Below are positions 1 through 8,246 of a stretch of 64,000 nucleotides of DNA, piece after piece. Within the stretch, counting starts at the first letter, position 1; each line of letters begins with the position of its first letter. Origin of the DNA: JAPSGM01 sp963777045. GTDB taxonomy: Bacteria; Chloroflexota; Limnocylindria; QHBO01. The position numbers and the translations under genes are program-made. Location of the stretch: NCBI GenBank assembly GCA_963777045.1, contig CAVZPD010000028.1:74273-138272 (forward strand), in the 5' to 3' direction. The notes under the pieces are model-generated. The model had not been told where the DNA came from. It did not search any database and was given only the letters and a program-made list of their open reading frames with translations.

Positions 1-82
1 GAACCAGCGCCGCGGTCAGCCGCATGCGCTCCTCGCGCAGCACGTCCTCCAGCGACCTGTCGACCCGGGAGCGCTCGACCAA
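1..82 (-). CDS. RNA polymerase ECF sigma factor, N-terminal fragment
   Basis: Only the first 27 codons or so are inside the window; the gene continues beyond position 1. From a TTG at 82 the frame reads LVERSRVDRSLEDVLREERM and on into RLTAALV. This resembles the N-terminus of the sigma-70 family group that travels with YCII proteins (helix before region 2). The stop codon of the YCII gene lies 3 nt upstream, so the two genes are co-transcribed. This pairing is common in Actinomycetota and Chloroflexota. No better start codon exists in the frame before the YCII stop. The call rests on a short match plus context and is therefore tentative. Confidence 0.55.
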   Translation of the reverse strand, partial: MVERSRVDRSLEDVLREERMRLTAALV

Positions 83-85
83 CGA

Positions 86-433
86 TCAGCCCATCCGCTC
101 GGCCAGCGGTCGGATCTCCAGGGCGCCCGGACCGGGCCAGCCGGAAACGAGCGAGATGGCAGCATCCAGGTCCGGTACGTCGATGATGGCGTAGCCGCCG
201 ACCGACTCCTTGGCCTCGATGAACGGGCCGTCGGTCACGCTCACGTTGCCGTCGGCAGCGCGGCGAACCGTCGTGGCTGTCTCGACGCCCTGCAGCTCGT
301 GGCCGTCCAGGATCGCTCCCTGCGCGACCTGCTCCCCCCACCACGTCCCAATGCGCTCGTAGGTCGCGGCCTGCTGCGCCTCGTCGAGCTCCTGCCAGCC
401 TTCTCCGCTGGCGATCAGGACCATGTACTTCAT
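86..433 (-). CDS. YCII-related domain protein
   Basis: This 115-residue protein covers the whole YCII/DGPF fold. It begins MKYMVLIASGEGW and contains the family signature TDGPFIEAKESVGGY near residues 67-81. The start at 433 is preceded by GGAGGAAG, a good ribosome binding site. YCII proteins are small ferredoxin-like-fold proteins of mostly unknown reaction; a conserved His/Asp pair is thought to act in some members. The downstream gene appears to be an ECF sigma factor, and such YCII-sigma pairs are thought to work as a regulatory unit. The substrate is unknown. Confidence 0.85.
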   Translation of the reverse strand: MKYMVLIASGEGWQELDEAQQAATYERIGTWWGEQVAQGAILDGHELQGVETATTVRRAADGNVSVTDGPFIEAKESVGGYAIIDVPDLDAAISLVSGWPGPGALEIRPLAERMG

Positions 434-562
434 CCGTTCTTCCTCCATGCGCCGGCACCCGTCGGCGGTGCCGCTCATTGTCAACGACGAACCGACGTCC
501 GGTGAATCGACACGGTGACCGAGACGGCGTGCCGGCAGGAGAGGCTGCGGCACAATGAGGAG

Positions 563-1561
563 ATGACCGCCGGTCGTCCCAGCCCTTCCACCCTCTCCGT
601 CGCCGTGGCGCTGGGCGTGGTCTACGTCGTCTGGGGCTCCACCTACCTGGCCATCGCCTACGTCGTCGAGACGATGCCGCCCTTCCTGTCCGCCGGCGCC
701 CGATTCCTGGTCGCAGGCGCAATCCTGGTCGCCTTCCTCGTCGTGCAGGACCGATGGCGCCGCCGGCGCGGCGCCGCCCGGGTTCCGCTCCCGCGTCTGG
801 TCGAGTGGCGAACGGCGCTGGTCGTGGGCGCCCTCCTGCTGCTCGGCGGCAACGGGATGGTGATGACCGCGGAGCAGACCGTGCCCTCGGGTATCGCCGC
901 GGTGCTGATCGCCACCGTTTCGATCTGGATGAGCCTGTTCGACGCCGCGCTCACGCGGCGACGCCCGAGCCTGCTGGCGATTGGCGGCCTCGTCGTGGGG
1001 CTGCTCGGGGTCGCCATCCTGCTGCTGCCGACCGAGGGCGTTGCCGAGCTGGATCCGAGTGGCCTCGGCCTGCTGGTGCTGGCCGCCATCGCCTGGGCTG
1101 CAGGCTCCCTCTACGCGCGTCACGGGCCGCTCCCGCAGAACCAGCTGCTGGGTACCGGCATGCAGCAGCTGGCGGGTGGCGCCTGCCTGGTGCTGGCGGC
1201 GGTCATCGTCGGCGACCCCGGGCGGCTGGACGTCGCGACCGTGTCACTCGAGTCCTGGCTGGGGCTCGCCTTCCTGGTGGTCTTCGGTTCGCTGGTCGGC
1301 TACACCGCCTACGTGTGGCTGGTGCACAACGTGGCGGTCACGACGCTCTCGACGTACGCGTACGTCAACCCCATCGTGGCCGTCGCGCTCGGCGTGATCT
1401 TCCGCGGTGAGCAGCTGACGGCGCGGACGATGCTGGCCGCGGTCCTCATCATCGGCGCCGTGGTGGCCATGGTGAGCGGCCGTCCGCGGGGGGAGGAAGC
1501 GGGGCCGGTGCCGGAGGCAGCGGTGATCGAGGCAAGCAGTGCGGAGGAGGAACGAGCATGA
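563..1561 (+). CDS. EamA/RhaT family drug-metabolite transporter
   Basis: This predicted inner-membrane protein of 332 residues has about ten hydrophobic helices arranged as two EamA repeats (roughly residues 12-140 and 155-290). The first helix carries VVYVVWGSTYLAIAYVVETM, and the loop after it reads PPFLSAGARFLVAGA, typical of YedA/RhtA-like exporters of amino acids or metabolites. The second repeat has TTLSTYAYVNPIVAVALG. The start at 563 is chosen because the EamA homology begins there; a GTG at 515 would add 16 residues. Its last codon overlaps the next gene as ATGA, so translation of the pair is probably coupled. The substrate cannot be read from the sequence. Confidence 0.85.
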   Translation: MTAGRPSPSTLSVAVALGVVYVVWGSTYLAIAYVVETMPPFLSAGARFLVAGAILVAFLVVQDRWRRRRGAARVPLPRLVEWRTALVVGALLLLGGNGMVMTAEQTVPSGIAAVLIATVSIWMSLFDAALTRRRPSLLAIGGLVVGLLGVAILLLPTEGVAELDPSGLGLLVLAAIAWAAGSLYARHGPLPQNQLLGTGMQQLAGGACLVLAAVIVGDPGRLDVATVSLESWLGLAFLVVFGSLVGYTAYVWLVHNVAVTTLSTYAYVNPIVAVALGVIFRGEQLTARTMLAAVLIIGAVVAMVSGRPRGEEAGPVPEAAVIEASSAEEERA

Positions 1562-1857
1562 GCCAGCGAGACGACATCACGGTGAGCTGCCGACCCGGCG
1601 CGGAGGGCTGGGAGTGCGACGTCACCGTCGGCAGCGATCCGGGCGCCACCCGACACGCGGTCTCGGTCAGCTCGCAGCTGCTCTCGCGGCTGCGGCCCGA
1701 CGTCGCGCGGCCGGACGAGCTGGTACGCAGCTCCTTCGAATTCCTCCTGGAGCGCGAGTCGCGTGCATCGATCCTGCGTCGCTTCGAGCTGCCCGTGATC
1801 GGCCGCTACTTCCCCGAATGGGAAGCCGAGATGCTCGGCTCGGCCGACGGCGGTTGA
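1558..1857 (+). CDS. small conserved-type hypothetical protein
   Basis: This 99-residue soluble protein starts with the ATG of an ATGA overlap with the EamA gene. The N-terminal half (ITVSCRPGAEGWECDVTVGS) looks like beta strands with one Cys at each end of the segment. The C-terminal half is amphipathic helix rich in Arg and Glu and ends in FELPVIGRYFPEWEAEM. I do not recognise a named domain. High GC3 and the coupled start support a real gene. It may regulate or assist the transporter, but that is only inferred from the overlap. Confidence 0.75.
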   Translation: MSQRDDITVSCRPGAEGWECDVTVGSDPGATRHAVSVSSQLLSRLRPDVARPDELVRSSFEFLLERESRASILRRFELPVIGRYFPEWEAEMLGSADGG

Positions 1858-1872
1858 CGAACGCGCGTCCCG

Positions 1873-3496
1873 TCAGCGGGTGATCTCCACCTGCGCGTAC
1901 TTCCAGATGCGCTCGAGCACGTAGCGGCCGTCGCCTTCGGGATCGAGCAGCGCCGGGCGCGCCTGGAGCACCTGGACGGTGGGGTGCATGCGGACGTTCA
2001 CCAGCGTGGTGCCGCTGAAGCGTCATTTCCAGGATGACGCCCTCCTGCGTCTCCTGCCACCAGCCCTGCCCGAACATGTAGTTTCCCGGACTGGCGAGGA
2101 CCAGGCGCGCATCGAGCGGCGCGCCCTCGAGGACGAGCGGCCCGGCCACGTGGGTGCCGGAGCCGACGACGTGGTCGCATCCCGCCTCGTCGAACCAGCC
2201 GAGCTGGGTCACCTGGATCGGCCACAGGTCGTCGTGGTACTCGGCGCCGCCCCACCACTGGGGTGTGCAGATGACGAGGTCGGCGCCCGCCTCGCGGGCA
2301 CGGCGCACGCCCTCGTCGACGTTCGCCTGGGTGATCCAGGGCACGCCCGCGGTGGTGGCATCCGCCGCGGCCACGCCCCATACGTCGTTGAACGCCACGA
2401 AGCCGACCTTCAGCCCGGCAACCTCCACGTAGGCCGGCTCAAGCGCCTCGTCCAGGTTCATGCCCAGCCCGGTCCTGGGGAGGCCGTACTCATCGAGCAG
2501 GTCGAGCGTCGACTGGATTCCCTGCGGTCCGTGGTCGCTCATGTGGTTGGCGGCGAGGTAGATGACGTCCAGGCCCAGCGTGTCGCGCCAGTGGGGCAGG
2601 AGATCCTCGGGGACCGAGAACGCGAAGGAGGTGTGGCTGAGGTTGGGCTGCCACTTGGCCGACTCGATGACCGGGCACTCGTGATCGGCGATCGCCACGT
2701 CGGAGCGCTCGACGACGGCCGAGGTGGCGCCGTCGTTGCCGGTCTCCACCGGCTGCACCGGGGCGTAGGGGCCCCCGTCGGGTGGATCGACGACGGGCGC
2801 CGCGGCGTAGCGCGCCGTCCCGCCCGCGAAGGCCCACGCCCATCCCTTGCCCTGGTCGACGGCCTGGAATGCCGCGCCGCGATCCGCACACAGGCTGCCC
2901 AGGTTGGTCAGCGTCCAGATCTCGGAGGGTTCATACGCCGTCCAGGACCGATCGAGCTGCCCGTCGTCAGGCATGGCAGAGCCTACGACGGGGTAGTCCA
3001 TGGCCCTGGCCTGCGGGTCACCGAACAGGTCCGGCCCGAAGAGCCCGAAGGGACCCTCCCCCGCGATCCGCAGCACTTTCGTCGATGGCTCGACGAGGCC
3101 GGCAGGGAGAAGTGCCGTCGCCGCCTGGTCGGCCTCGAGTGCCGCCGGGATCTCATCGGCCCGCAGGCAGGACGCGTCGGCGTTGACGGCGAGGCCCTCG
3201 ACCTCCACGCCGCACGGCACGATCAGCTCTCCGCTCGCCGACAGCGCGGCGAGCTCCTCGAGGGTGATCGCCGCCTTCAGGTTGGTGAGACCCGTCACGA
3301 CCGCGAGCGGGAAGGTGTACGGCACCACGGGCGTCGCGGTCGGATCCGGCGTCGACGACGGCGAGGGTGACGGCGACGCGGGAGCGGGCGTGCCGTCATC
3401 CGTCGGGCTGGGGAGGGGACTGGCGTCGCTGCAGGCCGCGAGCAGCGAGATCGCGGCCAGGAGGCTGGCCAGCCCGGCCCGCCTGCCGCCGATCAC
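1873..3496 (-). CDS. CapA-family (PGA_cap) lipoprotein, frameshifted near its C-terminus
   Basis: This is a paralogue of the next gene upstream. The GTG at 3496 forms a GTGA overlap with that gene's stop and gives a lipoprotein signal ending LLAAC. A Ser/Pro/Thr-rich linker follows, then a ligand-binding-like N-domain, then the CapA metallophosphatase-like domain. Motifs include AIADHECPV, YLAANHMSDHG, PQWWGGAEYHDD and VVGSGTHVAG. In the frame as sequenced the protein loses homology after GVILEMT and would read on to 1667. Dropping one base at about 2017-2024 restores FSGTTLVNVRMHP through to a TGA at 1873-1875. That matches the paralogue's end (GTTLVNVRFHP, DPEGDGSYVLQ). This is either a genuine recent frameshift or a sequencing or assembly error. 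An extracellular, membrane-anchored location is expected. Confidence 0.8.
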
Positions 3497-5115
3497 CGGT
3501 AGCCCAGGTCGGAGAACTCCCACATCCGCTGCAGGACGTAGCTGCCGTCGCCCTCCGGATCGGTCATGCCGGCCCGCGAATTCAACAGCATGACGTAGGG
3601 GTGGAAGCGGACGTTCACGAGCGTCGTACCCATGAATGTCATGTCCATGATCACGCCTTCCTGCACGTCCTGCCGGTAGTTCTGGCCGTACACGTAGTTG
3701 CCCGGACCGGCCTGCACCAGGCGCACGCCGTCATCGGTCTGTCGCAGGAAGAGGCCTCCGGTGACGTGGAGCCCGCCACCCACGATCTGGTCGCAGCCCG
3801 CCGCATCCATCCAGGTCACGGCTTCCTGCTGCGAGGCCCAAAGGTCGCCGTGGTACTCGTCGCCGCCCCACCACTGCGGGTCGCACACGATCACGTCCGC
3901 GCCGCCGTCCTGCGCCTTCCGCACCGCAGCATCGACGTTCTCCTGGTTGAGCCACGCGACGCCCGGGGTGCCGGGGGCCGCGTGTACGGGGCCGAGCACC
4001 TCGTTCCACGAGACGAAGGCGACCTTCAGGCCTGCCGCCTCAACGTACGCCGGCTCGAGCGCCGCCTCCAGATCAGCCCCGATCCCGGTGTGCGGCATCC
4101 CGTGGGCGTCGAGGATGTCGACTGTCGACAGGATGCCCGCGCTGCCGCGGTCGCTCTGGTGGTCGGCGGCGAGGAAGACCGCGTCGATGCCGAGCTGGTC
4201 CTGCCAGTGCGGCACCACCGCTTCGGGCACGGAGAGGCTGGGTGGACCATTGAGGTTCGGCTGCCACTGGGCCGTCGGCAGGATGGGGCACTTGTGATCC
4301 GCCAGCGCGACGTCCGCGCGCCGCGTGATCGAGGCGGTGAGCCCCTCGTTCCCGGTCTCGACCGGCCCCACCACCAGCATCGAATCGATGCCCGGCGGCG
4401 GGTTCGGGTTGAAGTAGGGCGGGCCGTTGTACTGCATCGTGCCGCCGCCGAAGACCCAGTCCCAGCCCTTGCCGAGCACGACCGCCTGGTACGCGGCGCC
4501 GCGATCGGAGCAGAGGCTGCCGATCGAGGTCAGGTTCCAGACCTTCGAAGCGTCGTGGGCCACCCACTCCGGTTGGAGCTGCGACGGATCGCTGGCACTG
4601 CCGCTGATCGGGTACGGCTGCGCACGCGACTCGGGGTCACCGAAGAGGTCCGGCCCGAACATGCCGTAAGGGCCGTCGCCGGTGATGGAGAGGACCTTCG
4701 TGGCGGGTTCCACGAGCCCGGCGGGCAGCAACGCAACCGCTTCCTGGTTGTCCTGGATGAAGGGCGCGATCTCGTCGGCGGCTCGGCAGGCCGGCTCGGT
4801 CGACTGCAGCTGCGGCGGATCGACCTGCACGCCGCAGGGCATCCAGAGCTCCCCGGCGGCCGCGAGGTCCGCCAGCTCGTCGAGGCCGATGTTGGCCGTC
4901 AGGTTGGTGAGGCCGGTGACGACCGCCAGCGGGAAGGGCGAAGGGATCGCAGGCGTCGGAGACGGCGCCTCGGTTGGTGAAGGCGCAGGCGATCCGGTGG
5001 CGGCGGGCGTGTCCGCGGCCGTCGGGACGGTCGTCGGTATGGCCTCGCCGCAGCCGGCGAGGAGTGCCAGGGCCACGACGGCAGCGGCGAGTCGGAATCG
5101 CATTCGGTGGTTCAC
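3493..5115 (-). CDS. CapA-family (PGA_cap) lipoprotein
   Basis: This 540-residue protein has signal peptide ALALLAGC with a lipobox, a Thr/Pro-rich linker (about 25-60) and an N-domain beginning FPLAVVTGLTNL. The CapA domain (about 255-520) carries VALADHKCPI, FLAADHQSDRGSAG, DPQWWGGDEYHGD and IVGGGLHVTGG. CapA-type proteins are linked to poly-gamma-glutamate or capsule synthesis and have a metallophosphoesterase-like fold; the actual reaction in this subfamily is unproven. The GTG at 5115 lies 7 nt after a TACGAT -10, consistent with a leaderless start; an ATG at 5103 is the alternative. It is the first gene of a two-gene unit and is translationally coupled to the paralogue downstream. Confidence 0.85.
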   Translation of the reverse strand: MNHRMRFRLAAAVVALALLAGCGEAIPTTVPTAADTPAATGSPAPSPTEAPSPTPAIPSPFPLAVVTGLTNLTANIGLDELADLAAAGELWMPCGVQVDPPQLQSTEPACRAADEIAPFIQDNQEAVALLPAGLVEPATKVLSITGDGPYGMFGPDLFGDPESRAQPYPISGSASDPSQLQPEWVAHDASKVWNLTSIGSLCSDRGAAYQAVVLGKGWDWVFGGGTMQYNGPPYFNPNPPPGIDSMLVVGPVETGNEGLTASITRRADVALADHKCPILPTAQWQPNLNGPPSLSVPEAVVPHWQDQLGIDAVFLAADHQSDRGSAGILSTVDILDAHGMPHTGIGADLEAALEPAYVEAAGLKVAFVSWNEVLGPVHAAPGTPGVAWLNQENVDAAVRKAQDGGADVIVCDPQWWGGDEYHGDLWASQQEAVTWMDAAGCDQIVGGGLHVTGGLFLRQTDDGVRLVQAGPGNYVYGQNYRQDVQEGVIMDMTFMGTTLVNVRFHPYVMLLNSRAGMTDPEGDGSYVLQRMWEFSDLGYR

Positions 5116-5121
5116 GCGCGC

Positions 5122-5128
5122 TATCGTA
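5122..5128. promoter_or_regulatory. symmetrical bidirectional -10 (TATCGTA)
   Basis: On the minus strand TACGAT (5128-5123) ends 7 nt before the GTG of the CapA lipoprotein. On the plus strand the same bases give TATCGT (5122-5127), upstream of the carboxypeptidase gene. One AT step can thus serve both directions. Confidence 0.45.
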
Positions 5129-5159
5129 GGGGCTCATTCCGCCCGTGGTTCTCTGCCCG

Positions 5160-6140
5160 ATGCACACGCGCCTCCCGATCGTCGCTGTCGCCGCCGTCGC
5201 CCTGCTGCTCGGCATCGTCGGCCCGCTCCCGCGACAGGCGCGCGCGATCGGACCGCTCCCCGAGTGCCGGCTCGACGACGTCATGACCGTGCCGCGCGGC
5301 TACGACGACTGGAACCACACGCTGGTGGACTGGATACTGCGTGTCGAGGAGGACTACGTCCCGCCCGACCTCGTCCCCGTCAGCGAGGCGGGCATTGCCG
5401 GTCCGGGCCTGATCCGCGAGGTGGCGATCGACGATCTCAGGGCCATGGCCGAGGCGGCGGCCGCGTACGGCACGCCGATCGAGGTCAACAGCCCGTACCG
5501 CAGCTACCAGGACCAGGTTGCGTCGTTCAACGGCTGGGTCGCCGTGGACGGCTACGACGATGCGAGCACGTACTCGATGCGCCCCGGACACTCGGAGCAC
5601 CAGCTCGGGCTGACGATCGATTTCCAGGCCCTGGGCGGCCCGAGCGCGCTGCAGGGCGACTGGTACACCACGCCCACGGGGCGCTGGATGTACGACAACA
5701 GCTGGCAGTACGGCTGGGTGCTGAGCTACCCGCTCGGCGAGGGTGGCGCGATCTTCTCGCAGGCCACGTGCTTCCACTACGAGCCGTGGCACTACCGCTA
5801 CCTCGGGCGCGAGGTGGCGAAAGCGGTCCATGACTCGGGGCTCACCATTCGCGAGTACCTGTGGGCGAACTACACGCAGCTGGACACCAACCTCCAACCT
5901 GTCGCGACCGCCACGCCGTCGCCCACGCCATCGCCCACGCCGACGCCGACGCCGTCACCGTCGCCCACGCCATCGCCCACGCCGACGCCGACACCCGTTG
6001 CGACCAGCTCACCCGACGTATCGTCGGGTGGCGAGCTGTTCGGCGTCGCGCCGGCCGCCATGTTGGCCGCCGGCGCCGGACTCGTGGTCCTGCTCGCCTT
6101 GGTCGGCGTCGCGCTGCGGCGGCGCCCGTCCGCCCCGTAG
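5160..6140 (+). CDS. M15B (VanY-type) D-alanyl-D-alanine carboxypeptidase, membrane-anchored
   Basis: The protein has 326 residues. An N-terminal signal segment (about 1-28) exports it. The peptidase domain (about 55-235) shows the M15B signatures: SPYRSYQDQ, SMRPGHSEHQLGLTIDF (Zn-binding His and Asp) and EPWHYRY (catalytic Glu, third Zn His). It should trim the terminal D-Ala from peptidoglycan stem peptides. After it come about 40 residues of (S/T)P repeats, then a C-terminal membrane helix and a basic tail, so the enzyme is likely tethered with the catalytic domain outside. ATG 5160 is chosen because the signal peptide starts there; GTG 5145 would add five residues. It is divergent from the CapA pair, which fits a cell-envelope locus. 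Confidence 0.9.
   Translation: MHTRLPIVAVAAVALLLGIVGPLPRQARAIGPLPECRLDDVMTVPRGYDDWNHTLVDWILRVEEDYVPPDLVPVSEAGIAGPGLIREVAIDDLRAMAEAAAAYGTPIEVNSPYRSYQDQVASFNGWVAVDGYDDASTYSMRPGHSEHQLGLTIDFQALGGPSALQGDWYTTPTGRWMYDNSWQYGWVLSYPLGEGGAIFSQATCFHYEPWHYRYLGREVAKAVHDSGLTIREYLWANYTQLDTNLQPVATATPSPTPSPTPTPTPSPSPTPSPTPTPTPVATSSPDVSSGGELFGVAPAAMLAAGAGLVVLLALVGVALRRRPSAP
5919..5992 (+). repeat. in-frame (S/T)P tandem repeat
   Basis: A 32-bp block is repeated exactly at 5919-5950 and 5961-5992 (period 42 bp), built from tcg-ccc-acg-cca units. It encodes the Pro/Thr/Ser stalk of the carboxypeptidase and is a likely site of length variation. Confidence 0.85.
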
Positions 6141-6154
6141 CGAAGCGACCGGCG

Positions 6155-7234
6155 TCAGCCGGGGGTGGCAACCGGGAGGCGGAACCAGATCTCGGTGCGG
6201 CCGCCGCCGGAGCGCGCCCCCACCTGCCCGCCGTGCGCCTCCACGATCTGGCGCACGATCGCCAGGCCGATGCCGGCACCACCGCTCTCGCGGGTCCGCG
6301 ACGGGTCGACGCGGTAGAGGCGCTCCCAGATGTAGGGCAGCTCGTCCGGCGGGATCTCCCCGCCGGTGTTCTCGATGGCGCAGCGGACCCAGCCGTCGTC
6401 GGAACCTAGCCGCACGATGATCTGGCCCCCGTCGTTCGTGTAGCGCGCCGCGTTCTGGACGAGGTTGGTCACGACCTGGCCGATGGCGTCAGGTTCGCCA
6501 AGGAGGACCGGCAGCGCCTCGTCGTCCTCGATCCGCACGTCGATACGGCGGCTGGCGAGGTCCGGCGAGTAGATCTGGACCGCGCGCTGGACGATGGCCT
6601 CGAGGTGCACCTCGGCGCGGGCGTGCGCCAACGCGCCCTCCGCCGACTCGCCGCGGGCGAGGCGGTCGAGCGCCTCGACCAGCCGGGTCAACCGCACGAT
6701 CTCTTCGTGAACCGATCGGAGCATCTCGGGCGTGGGCTCGACAACCCCATCGGTCATTGCCTCCAGGTAGCCCTGCAGGGAGGTGAGGGGCGTCCGCAGC
6801 TCGTGCGCGACATCCTCCACCAGTGTCCGCCGCAGCTCCTCGACCCGCTGCAGCGTGGCGGCCATCTGGTTGAACGCATCGGCGAGGCTCTGGATCTCCG
6901 GGTCGGGGGCCTTCGGGACCCGGGCTGCGAGGTCGCCGGCCGCGATCGCCCTGGTCGCACCGGTGAGGCGTTCGAGGGGAAGCAGGATCCGGCGCAGGAG
7001 CCACCAGGCCGCGAGGCCGCCGAGGCCCAGGCCGACGCCCGCACCGATCAGCAGGACGCGGCCGATGTACTGGTCGAACATCGCCTGCGCGGCATCCTCG
7101 GACGAGCCGGCGGCCATGGCCAGGTGCATGATCTGCTCCGAGCTGAACTGCTGGACCGCCACGAACATCACGCCCGCCACCGCCAGGCTGAGCAGCAGGA
7201 AGGTGACGATCAGGCGGAAGCGCAGCGTCGGCAT
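6155..7234 (-). CDS. HAMP sensor histidine kinase (BaeS-like)
   Basis: This 359-residue membrane kinase has TM helices at about 8-27 and 60-80, with a short 30-residue extracytoplasmic loop, so it probably senses within or near the membrane. HAMP covers about 80-135. HisKA follows with EDVAHELRTPLTSLQGY (phospho-acceptor His144). The HATPase domain has NLVQNAARYT, ENTGGEIP (G1-like) and GGAGIGLAIVRQIV (G2). It lies 3 nt downstream of its cognate response regulator and is co-transcribed with it. The signal is unknown; the flanking cell-wall peptidase and surface protein make envelope stress a reasonable guess. Confidence 0.9.
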   Translation of the reverse strand: MPTLRFRLIVTFLLLSLAVAGVMFVAVQQFSSEQIMHLAMAAGSSEDAAQAMFDQYIGRVLLIGAGVGLGLGGLAAWWLLRRILLPLERLTGATRAIAAGDLAARVPKAPDPEIQSLADAFNQMAATLQRVEELRRTLVEDVAHELRTPLTSLQGYLEAMTDGVVEPTPEMLRSVHEEIVRLTRLVEALDRLARGESAEGALAHARAEVHLEAIVQRAVQIYSPDLASRRIDVRIEDDEALPVLLGEPDAIGQVVTNLVQNAARYTNDGGQIIVRLGSDDGWVRCAIENTGGEIPPDELPYIWERLYRVDPSRTRESGGAGIGLAIVRQIVEAHGGQVGARSGGGRTEIWFRLPVATPG

Positions 7235-7237
7235 CGG

Positions 7238-7960
7238 TCAGGCAGGGGCGAGGGGAGTCGCCTCCCGCTGCTCCACCCCGGCGACGAACTTGTAGCCGAC
7301 CGTTCGAACCGTCGCGATGAAGCGCGGGCGGGCAGGGTCGTCACCCAGCTTGCGCCGTAGCCGTCCAAGGTGGACGTCAATCGTACGGTCGATGATGCCG
7401 GGGTCATCGTGGCCGTGGACGGCGTCGATCAGCTCGTCGCGGCTGAAGACGCGGCCGGGTCGCCGCATGAGGCCGCGGAGGATGCGGAACTCGAACGGCG
7501 TGAGGTCGAGGCTTCGTCCGTCGAGCTGCGCCTCCACTGCGTTCGGATCCACGGTCAGCGGCCCTGCCACCAGGATCGGCTCCTCCTGCTCGGCCTCCAG
7601 TCGCCGCCGGCGCAGCAGCGCGCGAACGCGCGCCATCAGCTCGCGCGGGCTGAACGGCTTGACGACGTAGTCATCCGCACCCATGTCCAGCCCGATCACC
7701 TTGTCGCCCTCGCCGCTGCGTGCCGTCAGCAGCAGGATCGGCACGTCGGACTGGTCACGGATGCGGCGGCAGACCTCGAACCCATCCAGGCCGGGGAGCA
7801 TCACATCCAGCACCACGAGGTCGGGACGGGACCGCAGCGCCCCCTCCAGGGCCGCCTCGCCGTCGGCCGCGAAGAGGGCGCGATGACCCTCCCGCTCGAC
7901 GTAGAGGCGCAGCAGGTCGCGGATCTTCGGGTCGTCGTCGACGAGGAGGACGGTGGCCAT
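7238..7960 (-). CDS. OmpR/PhoB-family response regulator
   Basis: This 240-residue protein has a receiver domain (1-118) with the acidic pocket LLVDDD, phospho-acceptor Asp52 (VVLDVMLPG), a Thr in LLLTARSG and Lys in VVKPFSP. The winged-helix DNA-binding domain (about 135-230) ends RTVGYKFV. ATG 7960 gives a full receiver. It has no Shine-Dalgarno sequence but sits 7 nt after TACTGT, so it is probably leaderless. That -10 lies inside a perfect palindrome (7964-7980), which suggests autoregulation. The partner kinase follows 3 nt downstream. Confidence 0.93.
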   Translation of the reverse strand: MATVLLVDDDPKIRDLLRLYVEREGHRALFAADGEAALEGALRSRPDLVVLDVMLPGLDGFEVCRRIRDQSDVPILLLTARSGEGDKVIGLDMGADDYVVKPFSPRELMARVRALLRRRRLEAEQEEPILVAGPLTVDPNAVEAQLDGRSLDLTPFEFRILRGLMRRPGRVFSRDELIDAVHGHDDPGIIDRTIDVHLGRLRRKLGDDPARPRFIATVRTVGYKFVAGVEQREATPLAPA

Positions 7961-7963
7961 GCT

Positions 7964-7980
7964 GCGGACAGTATGTCCGC
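7964..7980. promoter_or_regulatory. palindrome overlapping the -10 of the response regulator gene
   Basis: GCGGACA-GTA-TGTCCGC is a perfect 7-bp inverted repeat with a 3-nt centre, 3 bp upstream of the response-regulator ATG. Its minus-strand centre contains the putative -10 TACTGT, so a bound dimer would block or recruit polymerase directly. Confidence 0.5.
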
Positions 7981-8246
7981 ATCGTGACGCACGGATGAAG
8001 GCCGGAATCGAGGCGCGCCGCAGAGCGGCGCCGCCGGAACGACAGCTTTTGGCCCGGATGTTGCTCGCCACGGCGGCTTCAACAGCACGAAATCTGTCGT
8101 AGGCCTTTACGACCTGTCGGCGGGGCGGACCGGCCAGGGGGTGGGGCGCAGCATCGAGGCCCCTGGTCCGCCTCCTCGAGCGCTCTCTGTCACGTGCGGG
8201 GGGTCGCCACGCCGTGCCCGGGCCGCGACCACTTAGGGAGGACGCA

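Noticed and set aside
1667..1872. C-terminal extension of the second CapA lipoprotein in the uncorrected frame
   Set aside because: It is Arg-rich, overlaps the convergent small gene and lacks homology to the paralogue; a one-base frameshift explains it.
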